Positions 1-11,599 of a stretch of 64,000 nucleotides of DNA are shown piece after piece (position 1 is the stretch's first letter; every line of letters begins with the position of its first letter). The stretch is taken from contig VYZB01000057.1 in assembly GCA_013397455.1 (NCBI GenBank), forward strand, positions 3,026,646 to 3,090,645. The letters are read 5' to 3'. Under the pieces are notes generated by a model. It did no database searches, had not been told where the DNA came from, and saw only the letters and a list, made by a program, of their open reading frames with translations. Made by a program: the position numbers and the translations under genes. The stretch comes from Crotophaga sulcirostris (Eukaryota > Chordata > Aves > Cuculiformes > Crotophagidae).

Positions 1-3000
1 GTTTTTAATGTCACTTAGTACTTGCTGATATTCTGACCCTTATATGTTTAGGCAGTACATTCAAACTCTGAGCTAATAACAAATTTTGTTAGCTGGTAGT
101 TTTTATGATATCATCACTAAGAAAAGAATCTTAAAGACAAACACCAAGATAGCAAAATGACCTCAACTTATTTTTCCTTCAGACTGTGTTTCACAATCTT
201 GGCCTTAGCCTAGAATATGAAAATAACAGAAATGTGATCATCATGAAAACTGGAACTCTAATGTTTTGATATAGTTCTGCTACTTTCTTTTATCTAAAAG
301 ACTGGATACTACCTTAACCAAGCATTTCTTAAAGAAAACCTATAAGAAACACTGCTGGAAGTCCTGAGCACAATACTTCAAAAAATTTTTTTTTTTTTCT
401 GTATGTTGATATGCAATCAAATAACAAATCAAAGGAAGGTACAAACCCACAGAATTTTTTATAAAACTTTATGAACATAAAAAAAAAATCTTTTGGAAGA
501 GATGAACAAATCTTCAGAAAAATCAGGCTCAAAATTACATATTTTTTCCTATTTTATGTGGGCAGTTTTAAATCTTCGTTGCAACTAAGTAGGCATTTTT
601 AATTGTTTTTCTTTTATTTTAAAGTTAATAGGTTTCAATATGTGAAGCCATTATAGATTAGCAGAGGTGAAATTCTGCTCTCATTTTATAGGGTTTTTTA
701 TAGCAGCAAGCTCTAGGGGAAAAAAGATAAAGAATAGCCATCTAAAATTGAAAGTTGTTATTAACATAGATCTTTGTATCAAGAAAACAAAATAGTTTTG
801 TGAGTGCAGGATTTTTTTTTGTGCAAAGTGGCAACAATAATTCTCTATTTGTTTTAGCTGTCAGTGCTAGTCCATGGAGACAATGTCATGTCAAACTGAT
901 AGAATAATTATTTCAATGCAACTATGCTATGAGACGTTAACATATCAAGACAATGGTAAAAGGATGTCAGTAAAAAAAACTATGGAAATGCAACACTATG
1001 TTAACCTAATGGTTTTTGATGTAGGGATTTGAGATTATATTACATTGCCAAGATAATAGCATGTTGTAATTACAAATTTTACTACTATTTAAAAACAGAA
1101 AAATAAATCAACATCATATTAGGAAACATTGTGTAAAAGCTCAATAAAACGAAAATTGTATTCATCATCCCTTAAACATCCCGCTGCCAGACCCATGGTT
1201 GGTTTCAGCTGGCACAGTTACCTTACCGTAGCTGAATATCTGTTCCTATGTTATCATCCTCTGTTAGACATCCCCTGAACACTAGGAGGTAGAGGAGGGG
1301 GCATTAGTGTGAACTAAATAGATTATTAAGTACAAGTATTTCATTAGATAAAGATTAAGCAAGGTATTTGGATCTTACTGAGGGTTAAGTTAGCATTTGT
1401 ATTTCAGGTCAAACCCAGTTTCTGTAGAAATATCTCCCACGAGCTGTCCTGGCAACATACCAGCTTAATCTGAATGGAACCTGGAAAGAAGCCTGTTCTG
1501 TTGAATCTGTTGAAGTAAATTATTATGCCAGTATTAAAAAAAACTAGTCCCATAAATAATGTCTCAACATGGGCTGCTTTTGGCCCATTTCCTTTTAATG
1601 CATATCTAAAATTCCATGTCACCTTTCTAGAAAAAAAATAAAAGGAAAAATTTAGAACTTTTTTATTCTGTTGGGAATTCTCATACTTCTCCATTCTTTG
1701 CTGGGAGGTACTTTTAGCATGAGCAGTCCCTACATCAGTATGCAGTCTGCCTACATTTGGTGCCAAACAGTATGTGCTACAACATGGTTTTTGCTCCACT
1801 GGTCATGACAGTCACTCTCACAGACCTTATAAATTCAGTCTGCTTGTATGCAGACTGGTGGAAAACTTTATTTTTTTCTCATCCCTGATTGTGTTTCTGC
1901 TTCCCTTCCCCCCTTTCTTTTAAATTGTTTTCTACAGAACTTGACTTTTTACATCAGATTGTGTTGGAATATGATTCCATCACTTGAGTTTAACCTTGCT
2001 CCCCTTAACATCTGAATAAATACACAATTACTGTCTCCCTGTAACTCAAGGCAAATGTTGTCTTCCTTAACTTTTATAAGCATTTTTATCGAAGGAAGAG
2101 GAGGAAGTTCTGCTGCGCCTGTGAAGTTATGGCTTAAAGAATAAACACACACTGTTACCAGATCTTTGAACTAAAAACCTCACACTTTAAGGTCTTCAAA
2201 TACAGGACAGAACTGAATTTTGTGAGCTGTGTTTAAGATTTTTGCAGTATTAATTTTTGTGTAATCAGAAAAGACATGGGTCAATCTGTTGCTGAGCATA
2301 ATGAACTTCTTTGAAAACCAGTGTTGTACTAGTTGAGTTAGTTTTTAGGAAAGTGAACTGAAAACAAGGGCAAGACAATGTGTCTATCTTGTGCTCAATT
2401 GCTAAAAAGAGGTATGATTTTAAAAATATTTGCACTTCTTCCTTAGACTTAATAAATTTATTATGACATGTAAAAGCTGGAAATAAAAACTTTTCTGACT
2501 CTTCTTGGAAATGGATCAATAATTTTAAAGGCTGACATTCAATTGTTTTCATAACAACAACTCCTAAATTATTGGCAAAGTTTCAAAATCAATATGACTA
2601 TTGACAAAATAGCTGAAACAGTTACAAGATGTACAATTGAGAAAATCATACAGAACCAATTACTCCTACCAGGTTAAAATGTACAACAACAGGAAAATAT
2701 AGTTACTGCTTAGAGAAGTTGCTTGTGAGAAATATCTGTTTAATATTTTTCCCTCTATTTTTAGAATTTTTTAAATATTAATAATTCCAACAAAAACAAT
2801 CGAAGTAGAGAAAAGATAGATGGCATCACTGATATCTAATAATCTACTTCTTCTAACTTAAGGTGAAAGCAAAGGAGGAATCCAAAAAAGGCTTTCTAAT
2901 GTCTTTTGTATCAGATATTAGTCTCAGGAGTGGGAAAGGAATGAGACATATATGGCAAATTAGGAATTTTCTCCACAGGAATATGATCTCAGCTTAGTCT

Positions 3001-4970
3001 TGGGAGGTACTAGAGCTGGGCAAGGATTTCTGAAAGTGATATGTGGCATTAGCAGTTACTATTATGGGAAGAGATGGTGATTTCTTCTTCTAGTTGCTGG
3101 CAACATTCCCCTTAGCTTTGAGTTTCCTTGTATTTATTACATCAGTGCATTGCTTTCACATTCAATAATTAACCTTGCTAGCTAAAATCTGTTATAGAGT
3201 TTACAGCATATGTTTGAAATAATTAATGTTAATTGCTGCATGAACTTTGGGTGATCCACCAGGAGCCAGTTCATTCCAAAAAGAACATTTTTCATTCGAG
3301 CACACAGTCATTGAAATACATTAACCTATTAATCTTTATACCTTTATGTTGCTTCCCTTTTCTTCTATCAGGAAAATGTCAAAAAGATAATTATCCCAGA
3401 GTAACTATTGATTTTGATTTTATAGAGCAGAATTGAAGAGAATACGTTTCAAAACTTGGGGCCTGGAATTTCCGTAAGGGCAATCACTAAATAATGTCTA
3501 TCTTTGTCAATACAAACAACCCCCAAAATTTTGTCCTTTTAAATATGAATCGTTTTGTTAATAATTAGTTGGGGAAAAAAGGGTGCTCATACTTCATTTA
3601 CCACAGTTTAAATATTGTGCATTTCAGGATATGCCCAAAAACTTCCTAGTGCAAACAGCAGGAAAGGACTGAGAAGCACAGAAATCATTGTTAAGTAGTG
3701 TAGCTGGAAGTTGGAATCAATCTTTCCTTAACTACTATATGGTGCAGTTGGTAAAGCTACCAATATCAATAAATACAGAGATAAGCGCCTTCAGGCTGAA
3801 ACAAACGTTTTGCCTACAACCGTTCTTGTAAAGGTCTGTGTTTCAGTCTCAATCATGAGCTCCCCCAATACTGATGGAGGGTTGAGCTTGTCTCTGTGAA
3901 GCTGGCTTTCTGCTGGACCATGTCCTTAGAAAAGTGGTGGGGAGAAACTAGCTGTGAAGCAATGCTTGGAGAAGAGCACAATGCACATTCGCTTGCAATG
4001 GTGGAGGTGCGCTCAGAGATCTCTTTTTTTTTTTGGTGTCTGGGGAGCAGCTGTGTGGAGTGCAACACCAGACCAAGTGCATTTACCAATTCTGTGCCCA
4101 GGGCACAGGACAGAGAACTAATTATTTCCTCTTCATTCTTCCAGTTACCCAATTATTTATCAGAATTATTTCAAAACATCATAGAAAGATTTTGTGTTTC
4201 TTATTTCCTTCTAATAGTTGCCTATAAATTATATTTCTTAGTGATATGTGTAAGACTTTAATAACTAAGTTTGAAGCTCAGGAAAAAAAATTGCTAGATA
4301 AACTTGTAAGATTTTGTGTTTTAACATATCCTTTCTGAAATTTTCTGATAAATTTCAGTTAGACAGCCACTGTGGCCACAATGAAATCAGCTGGGTTAAA
4401 TGACAGCACTGTTTCCTACAACTCTTTTCAGAATTCCAGCTTTTCATTGACTTGTTGAAGGAAACAACTTTCTCCAAACCGGCAATTGGTATTTTGCACT
4501 CCATTTCTGTGTTGTCCTGATGCAAACTTTAGGGGTTTTGGAAAAAGAATGAAACATCTACACAGAAGATTAGTGAGCAATTTCTGAATACATCTGCTGG
4601 ATTTGACCATAAGAGTTTCTGGAAATAACTGGTAGCTCAATTTAGAGGCTCAACTGATCATTAAGTCCAGGCTTTAATAACAAATTTCTTTTTTTTTTTT
4701 ATGAAAATTTATTTCAGCTTCTGAATGTACTGTCTGTTAAAGCTAAATTAGATTTTTCATGAAACCAACAGGAAAAGGAAAAAAGGTTTTAGTGGTCTTG
4801 GGTTCACAGAATAACCGTAGCCAGATAATATGGCACACAGTCTAAGTCAGAAGTTTACAAAGACACAATTTTTTATAAAATAAACAAAAATCTTAAACAA
4901 TACATTTGTTTATGAAGAATAAAGATTTAAAAGATTTAAAAGAGGTTTTTTTGTGTTGCAATCAAATAAT
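1..4970. other. Gene-free AT-rich stretch
   Basis: I see no recognisable gene or repeat family here. The longest open frames are 131 codons on the minus strand (1404-1799) and a both-strand open patch at 3853-4261 (121 codons plus, 99 codons minus) that is richer in GC than its surroundings. None resembles a known protein, and none has convincing splice or promoter context. There are short homopolymer runs, for example poly-T near 388-400 and 4022-4034. Single-copy intergenic or intronic DNA is the simplest reading. Confidence 0.6.
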
Positions 4971-5008
4971 TTCATAGAATCATAGAATGATCTGGTTGGA
5001 AAACCAGG
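4971..5008 (-). mobile_element. CR1 LINE 3' tail fragment
   Basis: The sequence CATAGAATCATAGAATGATCTGGTTGGAAA is seen in pieces at 4974-5003. It matches the reverse complement of a CR1 3' end: the terminal 8-bp-type repeat related to ATTCTATG, followed by the conserved TTCCAACC motif. Similarity stops within a few bases of GGTTGGAAA, so only the extreme 3' end survives, as is usual for 5'-truncated CR1 copies. The insertion is antisense to the window. A second GGTTGGAAG motif near 5172 is not clearly part of it. Confidence 0.6.
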
Positions 5009-8000
5009 CAGATGTGTGGTGGTTTTCGTTCCCAAACACAGAACTGAACCAAAGTGGTGGCAATGTCTGATGTTGAATATGCAATATATGACAGTATGAG
5101 CTGTCTTTGGAAGTTGTGAATCCAGAACAAGAATTCAGTATAATTTCTATTAAGGTGACAGGCACCTCTAGGTTGGAAGAAAGACTGAATGGGCACTTAT
5201 TTTACATCTTCTGTAGAAACACAAGTGACTTGTCTAGCTCTGCAGAAGCTCTTTCCATACTAAAATTCCTCTGGTTCACTCAAAACATACAGTTGTACTG
5301 AGGTCTAGTTGGTTTGTGAAAGATGCCTGAAACACCACTATTTTTCTGGTGGGAAATTTAGCAAATATAATCACTAAACTTTTAACAACTTACTAGAGTG
5401 TGCTGGCACTGTTCTTCCACATCCTGGGTTTGCAGGTTCATTCTTAGATGCCAAAATTAAGAGGAAGAAGGTGAAAGGCTTCTGTATGGTGCGTTAGGGA
5501 TGCTCTAGCTAGGGACACTGTCTGGGGTGCCAGTGTAAACTCACTCAAATTAAACCACTTCTAACTTATGCACTCCAAGATCTGTGTAAGAACTCAACCA
5601 ACCACTTCCCAGTTCGTATCACTGAACAGGGTGCCCTCTATGGCTTTCCCTTATCTGGAACACTCTTCCTGCTCTTTATCATCAACTCACACCACGGATG
5701 GGACATAGCACTTCTTGATGTCTGCAACTGAGAGAGGAAAAAGAGAGGATCAAAACATAGCAAAACGTGTACAGAATTTATGCTTGCTTGTGTCAATAAA
5801 TATTTGACTTAAGTCATGTTGCATAATCCATCACAAGTGCTGGAGGCTTTGTGTAAAGGAGCTTCTGAGCAGAGGGTGTTGAGTAGGGGTCCCACGAGGG
5901 GTTCATTAGGGTATTTAAGCCCAATTAAAGCCCTCAGGGCCCTGACAGTCTGTGATTCTCTTATATGTCTGAAGAACAAGTGGTTCAGGTTGTGTTCCCA
6001 CACAGAAGACAGGTCTTTGTCCACGTTATATGGAACATATCCAGGGAAGAGCAAATGATCAAAGTGAATCTGAGTAAATGTCTGAACTGCCATAAATAGG
6101 GGTCACAATTACTGCTGATGCAGGCAGTAAACTACTATTTTTTTCTATCTTCTTTGCAAGGGAAAGTAAAGTTCTACAACTGTAAGCTTTTCTACATAAA
6201 AAGTTGCTCTATTTCAAAGAAAACTATATGTTAAATTAAATTAGGATATGGTCAAAAGATCATAAGAAATCAGTGTAAAATAATCTGAAAAGCTATAGTT
6301 GTTACTTTAGGATTGGTCATACTGCTTCTTAGGCTATTAACATAAAATTACTCTGTTGATTGCTTACTATACTCAGTTGTACCCACAGGAATGACTCACA
6401 CACCTTGAAGCAAACAGTTGTTACAGTCAAAAAAATTACTTTCTAAAGCATTATGTCCTGGCTTTCTGAAATAAGTGCAATAGAAGTGAATTTAAACCCT
6501 CACTACAGGGGCTATAGCTGAAATATAAGCATAGGCTCACCTGCACTTGTAGTTTGAGGGTTGATGCAATACCAACATTGATTAAGAACCAAATGGACAC
6601 TTGCCCTGTGCTTATCCAGGGTTGCTGCAGATTGTGCTGGCTGTGCCCCTAGCCAACCTCAACTCCTCCTTCCTGTTACTATCCTCTGAGTTCTTTCTGC
6701 CTGTCTACCACATGCACATCTAACTGATTCCAAGAAACTATGTATTTCAGGAGTATAACATTGTATCTTTCCACAGTAAATTAAAAAAAAAAAGAAAAGA
6801 AAGCAAAACCTAGAGTTTCCTACTGATGCTTTTATTTTCTTTCCACTACAATACAGATAAAGTGTGTACTATCAGTTTACTCTTAAGAACAGTTTTGGCA
6901 AAACTTTAAAGGTTTCTTTTACTGAACTTCTTTAAACTTGAGATGTCTTCATGATGTAAGGCATTGCTTTTGTTTATTTCTTATAGCTGCAGTCAAGTAT
7001 TGGTAAAAGCCTTTTACAACTTTAGTTCCATATTTATGAAAATATTTTCATTTTTATCTTTTAATCATTAAGCAAAAATAGAAAAGTTTTTTCTGCAGCC
7101 TTAAAAAAATTTATATGAAGAAGTTGGTATTTAATTAAAAGCATAATTAAAACAATTTAATATAAAAATATCTAAAAATGTTCAGGTAAACATAGTTTGA
7201 TATTTTAAGTAATATTTTCTTTTATTTGTGTTTATTTTTATTGTCTATATTTGTTTTGCTAAATCTCTTTTTTACCACCCAAAGCATAGATGTTCCCATC
7301 CAAAGCATTCTTCCAAACTGAATTCCAAATAACATATGATAGAATTGATTCTACTTTCTTTTTTTGGCCATTTTCTTCTCTTTTTGAACTTATTCTCTGC
7401 TATTAAACAAACCTAAGTATAATTTATTTTGCTCTCAAAAGTGCACATTGAACCTGGAGGTATTTTGGTGTCATATAAATTGTACACAGTGCAATAAAAT
7501 GGCAGTAGATCACTATGCTTTTAAAAGGAACTCCAAAGAAAATGAAGTGATCGTAACATCAAGTGAGCAATAAGTAAATCCTACAGTGATATAACCAATG
7601 TTAAAGCTAAAATGTTACAGTAAGGGCTTGTCTGCTCTGGGGGAGACAAAGAGGTTATAACCACTGGGTTATAACCACTTAGAAATACTGGTGAATTACT
7701 TCATGATCACATACAAATGTGCCTGTTCTGTTTAGTTTACTTTGCTAGAACAGTGTGTATTAGCTCAGCCAGAAAACCTGTACTCTATGACTTGGTTTCT
7801 TTCTCAGAAGATAGACTGGTGAAAAACTGCTGGAATTGCTGGCTTTGAAAATTTCCCCACTAAAAAACTCCACAAAGAAAAGAATATTAATTTATTTTTA
7901 TAAAATAGCCTATTTTAATTAATTAATTAATATTTTTAAAATATTCCTTGGTTGTCATGAAATTGTTCAAAATTGTCAAAATGTGTATTTTGATAAAACA

Positions 8001-8221
8001 TCAATATTTGGATTAAAATCCAAAATATTTCTTGGGTTTTTAATGTTGAGAAATTGTTGAGAAATTAATTCGTACATTTTACATCCTGAAAAAGTTCATA
8101 AAGACGCTGTACTGAAACTCTGGAATCTTTAGTGAAGTTTAACCACTGCAAGGGCTGGACAGCAAGGCAGATAAGGAAAAAATGGACAGAAATTTTCAGA
8201 AGATCATCTGTCACATTTTAT
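5009..8221. other. Gene-free stretch with one both-strand open patch
   Basis: No recognised gene. The notable patch is 5809-6093, where a minus-strand frame of 94 codons and a plus-strand frame of 80 codons overlap in locally GC-richer sequence; I recognise neither translation. A minus-strand CAG|GTGAGC donor-like site lies at about 6541, but no good upstream acceptor is visible. Low-complexity tracts include a poly-A run near 6783 and an AATT-repeat palindromic tract at about 7915-7935. Confidence 0.55.
7653..7679. repeat. Paired 13-bp repeat with palindromic core
   Basis: GGTTATAACCACT occurs twice, at 7653-7665 and 7667-7679, a period of 14. Each copy contains the perfect 10-bp palindrome GGTTATAACC. 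This could be a tandem micro-duplication or a paired site for a dimeric DNA-binding protein; nothing nearby decides between them. Confidence 0.7.
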
Positions 8222-8486
8222 ATTAGAAGTACACTGGGGAGCCTCCTCAGGTTTTTCCCAATTTGAGCAGTATGTCAGGACCACATTTGACAGCATCACT
8301 GGAACAAATCCCTTCTAGAAGGGGGCCACCTTGGGTGCTTTAGAATTAGTTCAGTCTGACGGGTTCACACCAGCAGTGGCACTGGAGCAAATCCCTCCCA
8401 GAAGGGGGACCACCTCTGGTCCTTTGCAATTTGTCCAGTCTACCAGGTCTGCACCAGTAGTGGTATCAGAACAAATCCCTTCTATC
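8222..8486. repeat. Minisatellite, about 84-bp period, roughly three copies
   Basis: Copy starts can be set on the shared CAAATCCCTxC box at 8305, 8388 and 8472, giving periods of 83 and 84 bp. A diverged earlier copy runs from about 8222. Shared landmarks in each unit are AGAAGGGGG-CCACC, a TTxAxTCxGTCT-type centre and CAGxAGTGGxAxxxGAACAAATCCC. The first unit boundary includes the palindrome CCCTTCTAGAAGGG. An open plus-strand frame of 68 codons (8331-8537) runs through it, but is simply the repeat read in frame. The array sits at one edge of a possible LTR-like segment. Confidence 0.8.
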
Positions 8487-9010
8487 TATTTTAAAATTAT
8501 TAGAACTTCCAGGAAAACTATATGTACACAGAAATAAAATTTATTATATAAACTTGTGACAGAATAAGGGTTTGATGATAGCTGGTGATAAGATATTGAG
8601 TTTGCTGTTATGTCTTAAGCAATATGCAGTTGAAAGCCAAGCGTAGATAGAAGCAACATACAGTTAAATCCCAAGTATAGATAGACACTAACAACTGGCA
8701 TAATGTTAGTACAGAGCATGCATAACACAAATTTCTTAACTACTGTTGTCCCACCTGGGTGGGGAGACACAGTCCATTTTGCCAGCTGATCCCAGATGTT
8801 ACAGTGGAGGGTCTTCCCTAAAACTTTCCCCTTTGTGTTTGATTTTGTAATGTTTTTGCATCTTTGGGGGGAGCCTGGGTGGAATTTGAGTGACTTTGGT
8901 CATACATTCTTTTACTCCTAATTGGTGTGAAAAAAAGCTTCATGTTTAAAGGTACAGCAATAAAAATTTAGTGTGCATGCCCAGTGGGAGTTGTTATGGG
9001 AGTGGTCTGC
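8487..9010 (-). mobile_element. Possible decayed LTR-like segment
   Basis: Read on the minus strand, this stretch has features reminiscent of a retroviral-type LTR: two adjacent 34-bp direct repeats resembling U3 enhancer repeats, then an AATAAA-type signal (TTTATT on the plus strand near 8539) in a T/A-rich context, followed by the 84-bp minisatellite. I could not match it to a named family, nor find paired TG...CA ends or a target duplication. It could equally be unique DNA with tandem repeats. Confidence is low. Confidence 0.25.
8619..8686. repeat. 34-bp tandem duplication, two copies
   Basis: Copy 1 is 8619-8652 and copy 2 is 8653-8686, directly abutting. They share the frame GCAAxATxCAGTTxAAxxCCAAGxxTAGATAGA, with several substitutions between them, mostly transitions, so the duplication is old. 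The unit is unrelated to the 84-bp minisatellite about 150 bp away. Confidence 0.75.
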
Positions 9011-10252
9011 CTTGGAGGTGGGGAAGGGGTGGGTAGGTGTTGGACAGAGGTGTGTTGTAGTATTAAAATTACATCAAATGACATTCTAATGAGCAAAGTT
9101 CAGGTAAGGGACACTTTCGTATGAAGGTTGCTGAGACAAGAATAGCAATCTGTCTTTGTTGTTCAGATTTATGCAGTTATTTTTGTGGACCTATACGCAT
9201 AATGCTCATGCCTGATAATGGAGTCTGGCCATGCTATTGGATAGCAGCACTCCATGCTCCATTCCAGTGAGGTAGAACATACCATTTAGTCAGAACAGGT
9301 CTTTTTCCATGGCGACTGCATTCCTTTCACTGGGAGCGGCTTTCTGCAGCAGCTGTATCTCTTCACTGAAATTGCTTTTTTATATCACAGTAAAAACTGT
9401 TGATATACCTAACCTGGGGTAGGGGGACACTTGGAAAAACTTGTGTTTCTCATTTCTCCCCACATTTTGTTATTTTCTCAGAGCATCCCATATTACCAAA
9501 TAAAATAAATAAACCCAAGACTCTCATACACTGGAATGCTACCTTTCCCAAAATTGAAGGCCCAAAGTGAGTGGATGGTTTCATTGCTCTGAGAACTGTA
9601 GAACAAGTAGATGAACCATCACAAACAATATACTCTCTTGTTGCTGTAGAATAAAAAAATCTGGACATTCAGCTATGTTTAAAGTACTGAATATGTGAGA
9701 GTGACTTTTGCTTCTCTCAAAGAGAGAAAAACTATCAGGGATATTGTTGATCATCTCAATTGTTTTTCTATATTTTCAGATCTTTTTAAAACAGGTTTCT
9801 GCCAGGGATTCTCAAGAAAACAGAGTCCATGACTACTCTTACTCAGTTCCTGTTTAGGATGCACTCTTTCAGCAGATAGTCTTATATATCTTATTAACAC
9901 CTGACATATTTGATATGAAAAACCCACAGGTTTTGGTGATTTGTGGTATAGTAAAGTCTGTACAACTAATGCTTGGCATTGGAACAGAAAGAACAGAAGG
10001 CCTTAATGGGAAACTCAGAACATTTTTTAAAATGAATGGCACAGCTGTATGACTGTGATAAAATATACATGTTGAATATATTTATGGTGATGATACAGCT
10101 TGGAAAAGGCTTAGCAAGGCCAGGATGCTACAAATGACAAAGATGATCAGCTGATTAGCATACACCAGGCCTAAATCTTACGTTAGTCAATGTTGGTGTC
10201 ATTCACTCTTGAATAGTTAATGAACAAATCAGTTGTTACTACAAAACCATTG
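9011..10252. other. Gene-free stretch with a G-rich patch
   Basis: No gene recognised. Positions 9016-9042 carry a G-rich run on the plus strand (tracts of four, four and three G, then pairs), short of a canonical four-tract G-quadruplex. The 9240-9370 region is GC-richer than average, but I cannot assign it. The 72-codon minus-strand open frame at 9450-9668 looks like chance. Confidence 0.5.
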
Positions 10253-10357
10253 TGCCATGGTTTAGATGATGGGTTGGTGTTAGTGTTGGGTTATAGGTTG
10301 GACTTGATGATCTCAAAGGTCCTTTCCAACCTTGTGATACTGTGAAACTGTGAAAAA
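10253..10357 (+). mobile_element. CR1 LINE 3' end
   Basis: The block starts with GCCATGGTTTAGATGAT. It continues through a GTTGGGTTATAGGTTGGACTTGATGATCTC region to AAAGGTCCTTTCCAACC, then a degenerate tail of GTGATACTGTGAAACTGTGA. This order (GCCATGGT, TGGGTxATAGGTTGGAC, GATGATCT, GGTCxxTTCCAACC, tail repeat) is the CR1 3' terminal structure in sense orientation. Only about 105 bp of 3' end is present, a typical severely 5'-truncated insertion. Confidence 0.9.
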
Positions 10358-11480
10358 GTCATGTCTGGTATATTTCTTACGTCTTCTTACAGAAACATCT
10401 GGAAACTACAGAGTGATCATTCGCTGTCCTTGTTGTGCACTCACAGAACCCATATGTTAAAAGTCATATAGTTTAAAAACAAAGCAGGAAAAGCCAGTAT
10501 TAATAATATGACTCAGAAATATGTCCAAAGAACGATTTGCTTATCATTAATAAACTATGAATTGTATACTTTGAAAAAGTAAGAGAAAGATACGCAAATA
10601 TGACATCTTTGTTTGCAGTCATTACAATATTATTAAAATTCACAGCAAGCATGCCTATCCAATAAGAGTATCATTTTTTTATATTTTACATAATTTAATG
10701 TATGAATTCTTTTTATTATTGTTTTAATGATGGCACGATTTAATATATGGGCCCTTCTTCATAATGCATTTTCTTGTCTATTTCCTTTTTAATATCATTT
10801 GATCACATTATGTAGAAGATATTATAGCCATTATGTCAAAGCATTAATGTCATGGGCAGAATAATGTCAGTTTTTATTAAAATGTTATTAATACACACTT
10901 ATTTTAATGTCTTTACAGAAAGAATTCTGGAATATTAATAGCCCTCCCTTATCTTTATGTTACATGCTGTGTATTGTAGAGTGTTTCAGATATGAATTAG
11001 TAAAGTCATACATCTTGATTTTAAAAGCATCCTGTGACTCAAAAAATATAATATAAACTTCCAAGTTTGTTCTATATTAATTGTAAGGAATAATTCATGG
11101 AAATTTAAATGACACTCCAAATTAGGTTTGTGATAACAAAAGGGAGTAGAAAGAGTGAATTTTCCATTCCTTGCATGGAAGGTATCTAATTCTTTGTGCA
11201 GAAAGGTTGGTCACAGAAAAAATCATGCTTGTGGTTGTTAAATTTGTCTCATGTATGGAAAGACTGTGCGTAATTGACGAAATTGACAAGGTTTGTATTA
11301 TAGGTAGCACTGAGTGAGTAACTGATAAAGAATAACTTATTTAGCAAAATTAAAATATTCCTGAGCTATTCTACTTTTTGCTTTTCCAGCTGAGGACAGT
11401 CTCTTCAGTGAACAATATTTAGCATACTGGTTATTTAAGCAGGATAGACTGACACACAAGTTGCATCCATTGCTGCAGTA

Positions 11481-11599
11481 AGGTCAAAGCACGTTGTGGC
11501 ATGATATAAGCTTTGGGCTTGGAGTTGGGATTTCTATCACCCCTCTAACCCAGCAAGGGAGAAGGATGGAGTTCTGGTCCGGTCTGCAACAGGTAAGAG
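11481..11599 (+). promoter_or_regulatory. Candidate promoter and first coding exon (speculative)
   Basis: Four elements occur in a plausible order. AAGGTCAAAG (11480-11489) resembles a nuclear-receptor half-site. GATATAAG (11503-11510) is TATA-like. An ATG at 11566-11568 has a purine at -3 and G at +4. Nine codons later, with no partial codon, comes CAG|GTAAGAG, a near-consensus 5' splice site with the exon ending at 11592. The nine encoded residues are MEFWSGLQQ, which I do not recognise. Each signal is short, and a chance combination is quite possible in 64 kb. Confidence 0.2.

Noticed and set aside
1404..1799. 131-codon minus-strand open frame
   Set aside because: No recognisable domain, AT-type residue composition and no promoter or splice context. 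A rough estimate from the stop-codon rate in AT-rich DNA gives about one frame this long by chance in 64 kb.
6535..6660. Minus-strand CAG|GTGAGC donor with an open frame upstream
   Set aside because: No pyrimidine tract or acceptor borders the frame, and the translation is unrecognised.
8331..8537. 68-codon frame with repeated EQIP-like peptide
   Set aside because: The internal repetition is the 84-bp minisatellite; 84 is a multiple of three, so the frame stays open without selection.
9016..9042. G-quadruplex candidate
   Set aside because: Only three tracts of three or more G with a final pair, so it misses the canonical four-tract rule.
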